Assembly: GCF_019312585.1 (NCBI RefSeq)
Contig: NZ_JAHWDP010000007.1
Coordinates: forward strand, 35,698 to 99,697
Reading direction: 5' to 3'
Origin: Halomarinibacterium sedimenti
Lineage (GTDB): Bacteria > Bacteroidota > Bacteroidia > Flavobacteriales > Flavobacteriaceae
DNA: 64,000 nt
Positions within the stretch are counted from its first letter, which is position 1, and each line of letters opens with the position of its first letter. Position numbers and translations under genes: made by a program. The notes under the pieces were generated by a model, which worked only from the letters and a program-made list of their open reading frames with translations, ran no database searches and was not told the origin of the DNA. This document shows positions 9,101 to 17,491 of the stretch, piece by piece.

Positions 9101-11098
9101 GGTAGTTTATCTCCTAATTTAGTAATGGACAAAACTTTTGAAATAATACCCACAAGCACAACAGGTACTGGCGATACAACCCTAACGTTTTATTTCGAAG
9201 AAACGGAAATAGCTGGCTGGGAAAGTGCAGTTTCCCCATTTTTTACAAGAGCCGATTTAGTGGCTATTAGGGGTAGTGCAACTTCAGTAGTTGATTTAGT
9301 TCCATTAACTATTGGAACTTTTGGCTCTCATGTTACATTAACGGGCGACTTTACAGGTCTAAATGGTACCTACTATTTTGGTCCACCAAGTGCGTTTGTA
9401 ACCTGTGTCGGAATCACTAAAACTTGGGATGGAGCTATCTGGAGTCCACTTGGAGCTCCAGATGGATCAAACCCTGTAATTATTAACGGTAATTATGATA
9501 CTAATATACACGGTAATTTAAATGCGTGCTCATTAACTGTAAACTCGGGTGTTACTTTAACCGTGTCAGCAAACAATTATTTACAAACTGTGAACAGTAT
9601 TACCATAGATGGAATCTTACTTATTGAGCATCAAGGAAGTTTAGTACAAATAGATGCAGATGCGGTGGTGTTAAACAATGGCACCATCAACGTAAATGTA
9701 ACTACACCCAACTTAGCCTCGCGTGATTTTATGATTATGGGTAGCCCAATGACCGGTGAAACAAGAACGGGAGTGTGGAATACTTCCTTTTTGGTATTAG
9801 ACCACCTTACAGGCAATTTCGTACCCAATGCAGCGGTAGCAGCTGCATTTCCTTTAGCAGAAAACTTTGCAGACGACAATTATGATAATTGGCAAGAATA
9901 CGCATTAGGTATTGCTCCCGGAGAAGGATATATTGTTCGTCCACAGGCAGGCTACGGGCAGCCAGGAGGTATTTTTAACTTTACCTATCAACAGGGAACG
10001 CTAAACAACGGAAATGTAAATTTCTCAGTATTGTATAACACCCCAGGGCCACTACCGGCAGATAACAAAAATGCATCGCCCAATATCTTGGCAAATCCAT
10101 ACCCAAGTGCTATTTGGGCTAACGATTTTATCAATGCAAATGCCATGGTAGACGAAGTCTATTTTTGGGAACACAATACCCCTCCAAGTCCAACAATGCC
10201 TGGAGCTGGTGCAATGAATTTCTCAATGGAAGATATCTCAATGTACAACTTAAGTGGAGGAACTGCAGCTGCTAGTGGAGGAACGGCCCCTAATGGCTAC
10301 ATAGCCACAGGACAAGGTTTTGCCATTAAGGCAAATGCCGCAGGAACAGCAACCTTTAACAATACAATGCGTAGAACAGATAACAATAATACATTGCGAA
10401 ATAATGAGGAAAACCTAGACCGAATTTGGCTCGAGGTTGCAACCCCACAATACGAAATGCAAAGCAGTACGTTAATTGCATTTTCTGAGAACTGTACACC
10501 AGATATCGATAGAGGATACGATAGCCGAAGAATGGCTACGGTAGTATCATTGTATAGTTTGTTAGAGGATGGTACTGGAGAGCTTGGTATTCAAACCCGT
10601 GAACCATTTAACCGTGGAATGAAAATTCCCTTAGGGTTCTCAACTTTAATTGAAGAAAAAGTAAGCTACGAGATTTCAATTACCAACTTAGAGGGAATAA
10701 ACATCAACCGAGCAGGAATCCTACTACTAGATACCTATGAAAATACCACAGCAAACCTAAAAAATGGGACTTATCAATTTGAAAGTGGTATTGGCACATT
10801 TGCAGATAGGTTTTTCCTAGTATTTCAACGAGCCAGTTTAAGATTGTCTACAGACGAAGTTGTGTTGAATGATATATCCATGTTTCCAAACCCTTCAAAA
10901 GGAGAGATAACAATTTTATCACCAAATGCACAGGTAGGAAGCGTTACCGTGTTTGACTTACAGGGGAGAGAAGTAGCCTTAAAAGAAGAAACTGGAAATT
11001 CAGTAAGATTAGATATTTCTCATTTAACACCCTCTGTGTATTTTGTAAAAATTAGAACAGATTTTGGTACAATCAATAAGAAAATAATCAAACAATAA
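6176..11098 (+). CDS. secreted M4 (thermolysin-like) metalloprotease, multidomain, T9SS cargo
   Basis: A 1640-residue secreted zinc protease. In order: signal peptide (1-23), FTP/PepSY-type propeptide (about 45-230), M4 catalytic domain (about 265-615) with zinc motif AHEIGH (near residue 417) and the downstream GAMNEGFSDIWG glutamate, and a Calx-beta-like domain (about 625-745, SxVTFPAGSTTPQTMTI). A cleaved-adhesin-like jelly roll follows (about 750-910), then several beta-rich surface modules (to about 1560) and a type A T9SS sorting domain (NPSKGEITI, TVFDLQGREV, VYFVKIRTD). It is probably a nutrient-degrading exoprotease, with the downstream modules for substrate or surface binding. It is far longer than typical M4 enzymes (500-600 residues) because of the added modules. 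Promoter and terminator flank it directly, so it is monocistronic. Confidence 0.93.
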   Translation: MRVRTKSFYALILLLLFGLSGYTQKNSQAPLRKSTTQEVTTTNTDLVVFKASESKKLQDAQEIFKEVLNPSTKTSFQFLSEEKDKRGVIHKKWQQYFKNLKVEFAVVALHGKNNNVEFLTSEYYSVPDNFNTSPSITAEAAFQKALQHIGAQNYMWEHPEDAAVMDNYEKPKGELVILPNYSVEKDIGEIQQMKLAYKFDIYATYPVSRGNLYIDAINGEVLFYDAIIKHAETFGFEGKDIVTVKTEEEFCQTTEDVENYSPLAIGTAATRYSGTQTITTRVISSIYRLRDNTRGNGINTYDSGRTPTYPLTNFSDADNNWTAAEHDNVNKDNAALDAHWGAEMTYDYWLTIHGRNSFNGSGAEIRSFVHYDDVVGNPGYNNAFWNGSVMTYGDGSCGYTEGCSGFDALTSIDVAAHEIGHAVTTYTSNLAYQRESGAMNEGFSDIWGAAVEYFAKGTGPDNNPNDEVWLIGDEIDRRSGSIALRSMSNPNAKGQPDTYGGTYWINPNCGTPTNGNDYCGVHTNSGVLNYWFYLLVEGGSGTNDIGSNYNVTSIGMADASEIAYATLLLLSANSTFANARTLSIQAATTAFGACSPEVESVTNAWYAVGVGAAYVNMCTPEISFATTSGNIAEGSECGFTDIDVALFIGLGASANADVNFTINGSSSASSGLDFDLLTSSVTFPAGSTTPQTMTIRVYKDGFVESNETAIIDFTVNANGGDAIADTNADTYTLTIINDDTAPVVSQDIVLLDENFDGAYSWSLLDGDGDGRNFIGLTGLTYTGISGDFPGSETNLTILGGSGKANANNYFISPQITIPSDATNTEFVFGIGGYNTIEHYAVYWATNISSAANINAGIQLEERNSLSNAGEFRTLNNAAIAGQTGYFVVRHFNSFSNNGILLFDNVTITTTVTTGIQTAVNSGSPDQINIPFTGSVYASDPSTGDMMANITNNNTFNYGCTDVAVSRSGTGAQSYNGSLSPNLVMDKTFEIIPTSTTGTGDTTLTFYFEETEIAGWESAVSPFFTRADLVAIRGSATSVVDLVPLTIGTFGSHVTLTGDFTGLNGTYYFGPPSAFVTCVGITKTWDGAIWSPLGAPDGSNPVIINGNYDTNIHGNLNACSLTVNSGVTLTVSANNYLQTVNSITIDGILLIEHQGSLVQIDADAVVLNNGTINVNVTTPNLASRDFMIMGSPMTGETRTGVWNTSFLVLDHLTGNFVPNAAVAAAFPLAENFADDNYDNWQEYALGIAPGEGYIVRPQAGYGQPGGIFNFTYQQGTLNNGNVNFSVLYNTPGPLPADNKNASPNILANPYPSAIWANDFINANAMVDEVYFWEHNTPPSPTMPGAGAMNFSMEDISMYNLSGGTAAASGGTAPNGYIATGQGFAIKANAAGTATFNNTMRRTDNNNTLRNNEENLDRIWLEVATPQYEMQSSTLIAFSENCTPDIDRGYDSRRMATVVSLYSLLEDGTGELGIQTREPFNRGMKIPLGFSTLIEEKVSYEISITNLEGININRAGILLLDTYENTTANLKNGTYQFESGIGTFADRFFLVFQRASLRLSTDEVVLNDISMFPNPSKGEITILSPNAQVGSVTVFDLQGREVALKEETGNSVRLDISHLTPSVYFVKIRTDFGTINKKIIKQ

Positions 11099-11114
11099 TA
11101 CCCTTAAAAATCAT

Positions 11115-11147
11115 AAAAAAACGCCTCTTTTTAGAAGCGTTTTTTTT
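11115..11147. terminator. terminator of the M4 protease gene
   Basis: A stem of ACGC and TCT blocks pairs with AGA and GCGT around a T4 loop, with one mismatch. It is flanked by an A6 run and a T8 run, giving a long U-tract hairpin. It could also end the convergent SemiSWEET transcript. Confidence 0.8.
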
Positions 11148-11150
11148 ATG

Positions 11151-11411
11151 TTAAGACTTAACATCTTTTAATTTATATGCTAATATTATACCCGCAAGGA
11201 TAAAAGTAATTATATTACCTATTATAATAGGCATTTGGTTATTCATAATTCCATAGCATATCCATAAGAAGACACCAGAAACAAACATCAAATACATAGG
11301 CAATGACAATTGTTTTGTATTCTTAGATTTTATTGTTTTTATTGCCTGAGGTAAAAAGCTAACCGTAGTTAAAAAAGCTGCAAAATTTCCTAATATTGAA
11401 TTTAATTCCAT
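11151..11411 (-). CDS. SemiSWEET / PQ-loop sugar transporter
   Basis: An 86-residue protein of one triple-helix bundle, the size of bacterial SemiSWEETs that dimerise to move sugars across the inner membrane. The ATG at 11411 (MELNSILGNFAAF) is preferred to an upstream in-frame start at 11447, because SemiSWEETs begin directly with helix 1. The PQ-loop is visible in TTVSFLPQAIKTIKSKNT, followed by SLPMYLMFVSGVFLW and a third helix ending in a basic tail. Substrate unknown. Confidence 0.88.
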   Translation of the reverse strand: MELNSILGNFAAFLTTVSFLPQAIKTIKSKNTKQLSLPMYLMFVSGVFLWICYGIMNNQMPIIIGNIITFILAGIILAYKLKDVKS

Positions 11412-11602
11412 AACATAAAAAATAACAATACAAAAGTGGAACATCACCGCCTGATTTTTAACAACTCTAATAGCAACTTTCTATTGAATTTTAACTTAGC
11501 TCTTTATTTATAATATTGATTTTTTGATGTTAAATTGGCTATTAAATTTAGAAGGTTTGTATTAGCCAATTTATTTTTTTAACGAAACCTTAGTTATAAA
11601 TT

Positions 11603-11634
11603 TTTGTTTCTTGATGCTAGCTGAATTAATTTTA
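11603..11634 (+). promoter_or_regulatory. putative promoter of the OsmC-type gene
   Basis: TTTG at 11603-11606, a 20-nt spacer and the near-consensus -7 box TAATTTTA (11627-11634) sit just before the ATG at 11650. The last base differs from TAnnTTTG, so this is a moderate match. Confidence 0.45.
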
Positions 11635-11649
11635 TGAAAAATAAAAAAC

Positions 11650-12066
11650 ATGAAATTTACACGTAAAGCAAATGCACAATGGAAGGGGAGTGGTAAGGAA
11701 GGAAAAGGGACACTCACCACGGCCAGTACAATACTAGAAAATACTCAGTATTCTTTTAGTACACGCTTTGAAAACGGACGAGGAACCAATCCAGAAGAAT
11801 TAATAGGGGCGGCTCATGCAGGATGTTTTGCCATGCAATTAAGCTTTTTACTCAATGAATCAAACTACACAGCAGATACATTGGATGTAGGGGCCACTGT
11901 TACTTTTGAAGATGGGAGCATTACTCAAATTGCTCTTAATCTTGAAGGAAAAGTTCCTAACATTTCAGTTGAAAAATTTGAAAAAATTGCAGTAAAAGCA
12001 AAGGAAGTTTGTCCCATTTCAAAACTACTAAACACAGAAATAGTGTTGAATACTAGTTTAGTTTAG
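11650..12066 (+). CDS. osmC: OsmC family peroxiredoxin
   Basis: A 138-residue cytoplasmic thiol peroxidase of the OsmC/Ohr superfamily, which reduces organic hydroperoxides. The peroxidatic cysteine is in AHAGCFAMQLS and the resolving cysteine in VCPISKLLN. GTNPEELIGAAHAGC is the OsmC-type signature, and the N-terminus RKANAQWKGSGKEGKG fits OsmC rather than Ohr. It is probably stress-induced. Both cysteines are present, so it should be active. Confidence 0.9.
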   Translation: MKFTRKANAQWKGSGKEGKGTLTTASTILENTQYSFSTRFENGRGTNPEELIGAAHAGCFAMQLSFLLNESNYTADTLDVGATVTFEDGSITQIALNLEGKVPNISVEKFEKIAVKAKEVCPISKLLNTEIVLNTSLV

Positions 12067-12082
12067 CAACAATCTACCCTTT

Positions 12083-12124
12083 AACGAACCCCATAGTTTT
12101 AAAATTATGGGGTTCGTTTTTTAT
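12083..12124 (+). terminator. strong terminator after the OsmC-type gene
   Basis: Arms of about 13 bp (AACGAACCCCATA with TATGGGGTTCGTT) close an A/T-rich loop and are followed by a T-run, a classical intrinsic terminator. Confidence 0.88.
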
Positions 12125-12449
12125 AAACTTATTCGCAAACCATCGCTGTTTTCACAATTAATAGGAGATGTGTCATTTATTTACAGTATCTTTACAGCAA
12201 TTAGTTATTAGAACGGCTTTTCTTTTTTTATTATTCTTCAGAATTTAATCAATCCTTTGCTTTCCTTATAATGTAATTGTTGTAGCGCAATGAAGCGTAT
12301 ATGACTTAAATTAATTATAGCTTAACGTATAATTTGATTTACTTCATTACAAAAGCAAAACGTATTTTATCAAAAATCCCATATTTTCAAAGAACATACA
12401 ACCTAACTTTTCTAAGACATTAAGAAGCAGGGTAAATGCATATTTCAAA
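12125..12449. other. gap upstream of the desaturase; 3' part looks coding
   Basis: From 12125 to about 12332 I see only AT-rich non-coding sequence with no clear hairpin or consensus promoter. From 12333 (after an in-frame TAA at 12330-12332) to 12449 the desaturase frame is open. Its translation resembles the conserved N-terminus of the family (FSKTLRSRVNAYF, from about 12408), yet it contains no ATG, GTG or TTG. Confidence 0.5.
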
Positions 12450-13487
12450 TTGCACGGGAAAAATAGAAATGCAAATCGTATAATGAAGGTAAAAACTATC
12501 ATTATGCTATGTTTGTTTTTTGTTCCTATATTGGTACTATCTTCAGGGATAGTAACATCAACAGTACTGCTTTTTGCTTTATATATTATTAGCGGATTTG
12601 GAATGTCTGGAATAGGGATGGGAGTCATGCATGATGCCATTCATGGTTCTTATTCAAAAAATAAGAAAGTAAATACTTTTTTGGGGTATACTTTTAACCT
12701 TATTGGAGCCAACGCTACGGTTTGGAGAATCCAGCACAATGTATTACATCATACCTATACAAATATTGAACAGGCAGATGACGATATAAACGCTCCTTTT
12801 TTCCTTCGTTTTTCACCACATGCAAAGTATTATTGGCTGCACAGGTTTCAGCATATTTATGTTTGGTTTTTTTATGGAATATCAACGCTATCATGGGTGA
12901 CGACAAAGGATTTTGTTCGGTTAAAACGTTATTACGACATGGGTTTTTTAAATAAAAAAGGAGAATACCCTAAAACGCTAGCCTCTATGATAGCCTGGAA
13001 AGTTCTATACTATTCTTACGCACTAGTCTTGCCAATGATAATGCTTCCATTCTCTTGGTGGATTGTCCTGCTTGCGTTTATAAGTATGCACTTTATAACA
13101 GGGCTTATGGTGAGTATTGTGTTTCAAATTGCACATATTATGCCAGTAAATGAATTTCCTTTACCAAATAAAGAAGGACAAATGAATGCCAATTGGTACG
13201 CCCACCAATTTGCTACCACAGCTAATTTTTCACCTAACAGCAAACTTATGTATTGGTTTATAGGTGGTTTAAATTACCAAATTGAACATCATGTTTTGCC
13301 GGATGTTTGCCATATACACTATAAAAAGTTGGCAACTATAGTATCAGAAACAGCCAAAGAATTTGGAATGCCCTACAATGTAAAAAGAAACCTCTTACAC
13401 GCCATTTGGGATCATGTACAAATGCTTCGTAGTTTGGGAAAAAAACCAGTATTAATACCTGTAGAAATACAACACAATGAATTTTAA
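12450..13487 (+). CDS. membrane fatty acid desaturase (acyl-CoA/lipid type)
   Basis: An integral-membrane di-iron desaturase that introduces double bonds into acyl chains, probably for membrane fluidity. All three histidine boxes are visible: HDAIH near residue 58, HNVLHH near 95 and QIEHH near 285, with four or more membrane segments between them. The TTG at 12450 is the first canonical start in frame. However, recognisable N-terminal family sequence continues about 40 codons upstream, so the true start may be non-canonical or disturbed. The next gene, 68 bp downstream, is a cold-shock protein, which fits a low-temperature response. Confidence 0.85.
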   Translation: MHGKNRNANRIMKVKTIIMLCLFFVPILVLSSGIVTSTVLLFALYIISGFGMSGIGMGVMHDAIHGSYSKNKKVNTFLGYTFNLIGANATVWRIQHNVLHHTYTNIEQADDDINAPFFLRFSPHAKYYWLHRFQHIYVWFFYGISTLSWVTTKDFVRLKRYYDMGFLNKKGEYPKTLASMIAWKVLYYSYALVLPMIMLPFSWWIVLLAFISMHFITGLMVSIVFQIAHIMPVNEFPLPNKEGQMNANWYAHQFATTANFSPNSKLMYWFIGGLNYQIEHHVLPDVCHIHYKKLATIVSETAKEFGMPYNVKRNLLHAIWDHVQMLRSLGKKPVLIPVEIQHNEF

Positions 13488-13554
13488 TTTTAAAACAGAA
13501 ATAATGATAAAACAATTTATAAATAAATTAATAAACAACAATAAAGTAACAATT

Positions 13555-13746
13555 ATGAAAGAAGGTACAGTAAAGTTTTTCAATACAGCCAAAGGTTTTG
13601 GTTTTATTACAGTAAAAGACACTAACGAAGAAGTGTTTGTGCATTCCACAAATCTTCTAGACGATATTAGAGAAAACGACGAAGTAAAATTCGACATCGA
13701 AAAAGGTGATAGAGGATTAAGCGCTGTTAAAGTGAGTTTAATCTAA
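13555..13746 (+). CDS. cspA: cold-shock protein, 63 aa
   Basis: A compact OB-fold RNA chaperone. The ATG at 13555 gives the standard MKEGTVKFFN start; longer in-frame extensions to 13477 are rejected because they add non-conserved AT-rich leader sequence. RNP1 (KGFGFI) and RNP2 (VFVHST) are present, as is the ending GLSAVKV. The AT-rich leader of about 67 nt after the desaturase stop could be a thermosensitive 5' UTR. It is likely cold-induced and possibly co-transcribed with the desaturase. Confidence 0.92.
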   Translation: MKEGTVKFFNTAKGFGFITVKDTNEEVFVHSTNLLDDIRENDEVKFDIEKGDRGLSAVKVSLI

Positions 13747-13769
13747 GAGTCAAACTCAATCGTATTAGT

Positions 13770-13799
13770 AAAGCCATCATTCTTGATGGCTTTTTTATT
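13770..13799 (+). terminator. terminator after cspA
   Basis: A perfect 10-bp stem (AAAGCCATCA with TGATGGCTTT) with loop TTCT is followed by a T-tract. Confidence 0.88.
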
Positions 13800-13885
13800 T
13801 CAACCTTTTTTGCAATGAAAGTAATAAGCTTCTAAGAGTCTTTTTTTTAGTTAACTTTATTCGCTTCAAACCAAACTAAATCATT

Positions 13886-15763
13886 ATGAAGTTGTACCGT
13901 ATTCCATTCCTTTTCTTATTTCTCCTTGTATTTCAAAATGTTCGCGCTCAAACAGAAGAAGATATCCTTTCAAAATTAGAGGAAATTGCTATCATCGACC
14001 AAAAAGTAATGATGCCCATGCGAGATGGGGTGCGACTAGCAACCGATATATACCGCCCAAAATCGGAAGGAAAAGTACCGATTATTTTTTCGCGTACTCC
14101 GTATAATTTCAATTCTTGGGGAGATGGAAAAGAACAAACTAGAACCGCTCAAGCTGCCTATAATTGGGTGCAAAAAGGATATGCTTATGTAGTTCAAAAT
14201 GAACGAGGTCGCTATTTCTCCGAAGGGGAGTGGGATATCCTCGGCGTACCTTTAACCGATGGATACGATGCCTTTACTTGGATGAAAGACCAACCTTGGT
14301 CTAATGGAAAAATAGGTGCATTAGGTTGTTCCTCTACTGCCGAATGGCAAATGGCGGTTGCCGCCCTAGATCATCCCTCTTTTGCAGCTATGGTGCCACA
14401 AGGATATGGAGCAGGTGTGGGACGTGTAGGTGAATATTATGAACAAGGAAACTGGTACCGAGGTGGCGTAGAGCAGTTATTGTTTTTTGCGTGGTTGTAC
14501 AGCGTAGAGCACGATAAGTTTAAACCTAGAATTCCGGCTGGTGCAACCCAAGAGGATTTAATCAGGATTTCACGCTTTTACGATCTAGCCCCAGAAAACC
14601 CAGAAATAGACATGGCTGAAGCGCTACAATATCTACCTATTCAGGATATGTTGGTAAATATGAAGGGTAAACGAGAGATTTTCGATAAAATGGTACGTCG
14701 CAAACCCAACGATCCCGCTTGGTTTACAGGTGGTTTATATCATGATAATATGGAAATCGATATGCCTAGCTTTTGGTTTACCTCTTGGTACGATGTAAGT
14801 ATCAGTCCTAATTTGGCTCTGTTTAATCACGTGCGTAATAATGCTAAAAATGCCGAAACTCGTGATAATCAATACTTAGTCATAGCGCCTACCTTGCATT
14901 GTCGCTATACTCGCGCTACAGAAAACACTATCGTTGGAGAGCGCAATATTGGTGATGCCAGACTTAATTACGACGAACAAATTACCAAATGGTTCGATCT
15001 ATGGCTGAAAAATGAAGCCAACGATTTTAAAACAACCATCCCAAGAGTACAATACTATACTATGGGAAGCAACCAATGGCAATCGGCAGAACAATGGCCA
15101 CCAGCCGATTCCAAAATGGTAACGTATTACCTCAATAGCTATGGAAAAGCCAATTCCCGCCTGGGTGATGGTTCCTTGAGTACAAAAAAGCCATCCAAAG
15201 ACAATCCAGATACTTTTGTCTATGACCCTATGAATCCTGTAACATCTTGGGGCGGAAATGTATGTTGTACAGGAAATGCGGTAAATGGAGGTGCCTACGA
15301 CCAGCAAGAAATGGAAAAACGTGACGACATCCTGGTGTACACGACTGATGTACTTAAAGAAGGAGTAGAGGTGACAGGGTTTATTGAATCTACCCTGTAT
15401 GTATCATCTGATGTTAAGGACACAGACTTTACCATTAAATTAATAGATGTCTATCCTGATGGGACAGCCTATAATTTAGATGAATCCATTCAGCGGGTGC
15501 GATATCGAGAAGGCTACGATAAAGAAGTCTTTATGGAAAAGGGGAACGTATATAAAGTAGATTTAACCCCTATGTCTACGAGTAATTATTTTGAAAAGGG
15601 ACATCGCATTCGTATAGAAATATCCAGTAGTAATTTTCCTCGATTTGCTCGTAATTTAAATACCGGAGGAAATAATTATGACGAATCTGAAGGTGTTATT
15701 GCAACAAATACCGTGCATCATTCAAAAAAGTATCCTTCATACATTCAATTGCCTATTCGCTAA
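13886..15763 (+). CDS. CocE/NonD family hydrolase (S15 peptidase-like), secreted
   Basis: A 625-residue alpha/beta hydrolase with signal peptide ([22 protein letters not shown]). The X-Pro dipeptidyl-peptidase/alpha-amino acid ester hydrolase plan is clear: [16 protein letters not shown], the nucleophile elbow LGCSST (serine near residue 150), a helical cap, WYDVSISP (aspartate region) and [10 protein letters not shown] (histidine region). A C-terminal jelly roll has the [16 protein letters not shown] signature. It is probably periplasmic and cleaves acyl amino acid esters or short peptides; the exact substrate is unknown. A near-consensus box TAACTTTA (about 13852) lies upstream. Confidence 0.9.
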   Translation: MKLYRIPFLFLFLLVFQNVRAQTEEDILSKLEEIAIIDQKVMMPMRDGVRLATDIYRPKSEGKVPIIFSRTPYNFNSWGDGKEQTRTAQAAYNWVQKGYAYVVQNERGRYFSEGEWDILGVPLTDGYDAFTWMKDQPWSNGKIGALGCSSTAEWQMAVAALDHPSFAAMVPQGYGAGVGRVGEYYEQGNWYRGGVEQLLFFAWLYSVEHDKFKPRIPAGATQEDLIRISRFYDLAPENPEIDMAEALQYLPIQDMLVNMKGKREIFDKMVRRKPNDPAWFTGGLYHDNMEIDMPSFWFTSWYDVSISPNLALFNHVRNNAKNAETRDNQYLVIAPTLHCRYTRATENTIVGERNIGDARLNYDEQITKWFDLWLKNEANDFKTTIPRVQYYTMGSNQWQSAEQWPPADSKMVTYYLNSYGKANSRLGDGSLSTKKPSKDNPDTFVYDPMNPVTSWGGNVCCTGNAVNGGAYDQQEMEKRDDILVYTTDVLKEGVEVTGFIESTLYVSSDVKDTDFTIKLIDVYPDGTAYNLDESIQRVRYREGYDKEVFMEKGNVYKVDLTPMSTSNYFEKGHRIRIEISSSNFPRFARNLNTGGNNYDESEGVIATNTVHHSKKYPSYIQLPIR

Positions 15764-15782
15764 AAGTAAAAGGTTATTGATA

Positions 15783-16376
15783 TTATTGACAGACTTCGGG
15801 TAAAACCTCAATAGCATTAAGTTCATTCCATATGGGGGCAGAAGTATTTTGAGGAGATATTCTAAAAAGGATAATCGATTTTTGCTTATTTAGACAAAAA
15901 AGAACTTCGGCTAAAAGGTTTAAAGAAATCATTTCCCCACTGTGGAAACCATCAAACACCTTTAGTTTCCCTTTATATTTTGTAGGCTTATCCTTTAAAA
16001 GATAATCCTTATTTGTAATATCAACCAATAAAAGGCTAGGAGCAGGAAAAGTGGTTGCCCAATGGTTGGGGTTCATTAATGCATCAAAATAGTGCTCAAA
16101 ATTAAAGGCTATGGATTTTTCAGTTAAAGGAGTGTCGGTATTAACTTCCCAAGCCATTACCAAGGTCCAAAATTGTTCACTTTCCTTTTTATCCCATTCT
16201 GGTGCAAAGCGGAGCTCTTCAAATCCTTCAAAAGTGAATTTAGGAGCCCATTCAATAGGAAAAGGAATAATTTCTTTCCCCCATGTACTATTGGCCTTTA
16301 CAATAACGAGTTCCGTCTCCTGACTTATGCTAAGTAGTGAAAAACTGAATGCAATAAGAGTAATGATGTTTTTCAT
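15783..16376 (-). CDS. secreted hypothetical protein, 197 aa
   Basis: It has a signal peptide (MKNIITLIAFSFSLLSISQ) and a mature part rich in aromatic residues (WGKEIIPFPIEWAPKF, FWTLVMAWEVN). No family is recognised. The gene is divergent from a membrane-anchored winged-helix regulator 110 bp away, which makes it a plausible target of that regulator. It ends 19 bp from the convergent CocE gene. Confidence 0.7.
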   Translation of the reverse strand: MKNIITLIAFSFSLLSISQETELVIVKANSTWGKEIIPFPIEWAPKFTFEGFEELRFAPEWDKKESEQFWTLVMAWEVNTDTPLTEKSIAFNFEHYFDALMNPNHWATTFPAPSLLLVDITNKDYLLKDKPTKYKGKLKVFDGFHSGEMISLNLLAEVLFCLNKQKSIILFRISPQNTSAPIWNELNAIEVLPEVCQ

Positions 16377-16486
16377 ATTTCTAGTTTTTAGTAAAACTAG
16401 GTTTCTTATGGTTCAAAACTGTCAAAAGAATGTAAAAGAAGTGTCAACCCCTGTGAAAATTGCCCAAAATCCACGTACTTTACAAT

Positions 16487-17380
16487 ATGTTTAAAGGCGA
16501 CACACTATTTTCATTTGCTGGATTAGCCGTTTTTTTGGTGTTTGTAGGCTTGTTTCCAAATAGCCAAACGCTACAAAACGACTTCCCCGAACGGGCTAAA
16601 ATCTCTTTGCGGGAAGTGGGCAACCAACTACTATTGGTTCAAGGAGATTCCACTTCCTTGGTACTGCCCATTATAGATCAAAGTAATGATACCTACCAAC
16701 TTTCCTTCGAAAAGTCTTTAGAGATTGAACCCGATGCGCTTTTAGACCTTATTGAAGCTACCTTCACAAAGGCAATCCTTCCCAAGCATTATCGCGTAGA
16801 AGTATTGCAATGTATCGATGGGGAAGTGGCTTATAGTTACGAAATGAAAGCTAATGAAGAGGAAAGTATTATCCCTTGTAGAGGACGTACCTTGCCAAAA
16901 CAATGCTATAAAGTGAAAGTTCATTTTATTGCAAGCACCATGAGCACGGTATCCCAAGAAGGGAATCAAGGTATTTTCAATAAACCTTCCTTGTTATATC
17001 TATTACTATTTGTGGCGTTTGTTCCTGTGGGAGTAATAGTATTTAAAAAGAAGCGTCCTAAAGCCAGTACCCTTGATGAAAATAATTCCTTAGCTTTAGG
17101 CAATTTTTTATTGTACCCAGAACAACACCTTTTGGTAACGGACAATAAAACAATACAGCTCTCCAAAAAAGAATGCGAAATTCTTATCATTTTTGCAGAA
17201 AAGCCTAACCAAACCATCTCTCGTGAAGAGCTCACCAAAAAAGTATGGGAAGACCATGGGGTGGTGGTAGGGCGCAGTCTAGATACCTATATTTCAAAAC
17301 TCCGTAAAAAGCTACAAGCAGACCCAACCCTTCAAATTAGTAACATACATGGGATAGGATATAAACTGGAAGTGATCTAA
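16487..17380 (+). CDS. membrane-anchored winged-helix transcriptional regulator
   Basis: A 297-residue protein (ATG 16487; the in-frame TTG at 16460 is less likely because it precedes the natural membrane segment). Helix 1 is at about residues 8-25, then a periplasmic sensor-like region of about 140 residues with two cysteines (PCRGRTLPKQC). Helix 2 (about 170-190) is followed by a basic stop-transfer KKKRPK and a C-terminal OmpR/PhoB-type winged helix (about 200-297) with ISREELTKKVW and GRSLDTYISKLRKKL. This is a one-component sensor with the reverse order of ToxR, whose DNA-binding domain is N-terminal. Signal and target are unknown. Confidence 0.85.
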   Translation: MFKGDTLFSFAGLAVFLVFVGLFPNSQTLQNDFPERAKISLREVGNQLLLVQGDSTSLVLPIIDQSNDTYQLSFEKSLEIEPDALLDLIEATFTKAILPKHYRVEVLQCIDGEVAYSYEMKANEEESIIPCRGRTLPKQCYKVKVHFIASTMSTVSQEGNQGIFNKPSLLYLLLFVAFVPVGVIVFKKKRPKASTLDENNSLALGNFLLYPEQHLLVTDNKTIQLSKKECEILIIFAEKPNQTISREELTKKVWEDHGVVVGRSLDTYISKLRKKLQADPTLQISNIHGIGYKLEVI

Positions 17381-17491
17381 AGAGTTGTAGTTTTTATTTT
17401 AATTTGTATTGACCCTAAAAATTTATTTAAAATAAATAGGGAATTTAAAATATAAAAGCTATAATGTACCATTAATCCTTAAAACATAACA

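Noticed and set aside
12347..12640. Minus-strand ORF of 97 codons
   Set aside because: It is antisense to the desaturase start and first histidine box, which have clear homology features.
13477..13554. N-terminal extension of cspA
   Set aside because: The extra residues are AT-rich leader sequence without conservation; cold-shock proteins begin at MKEGTVKFF.
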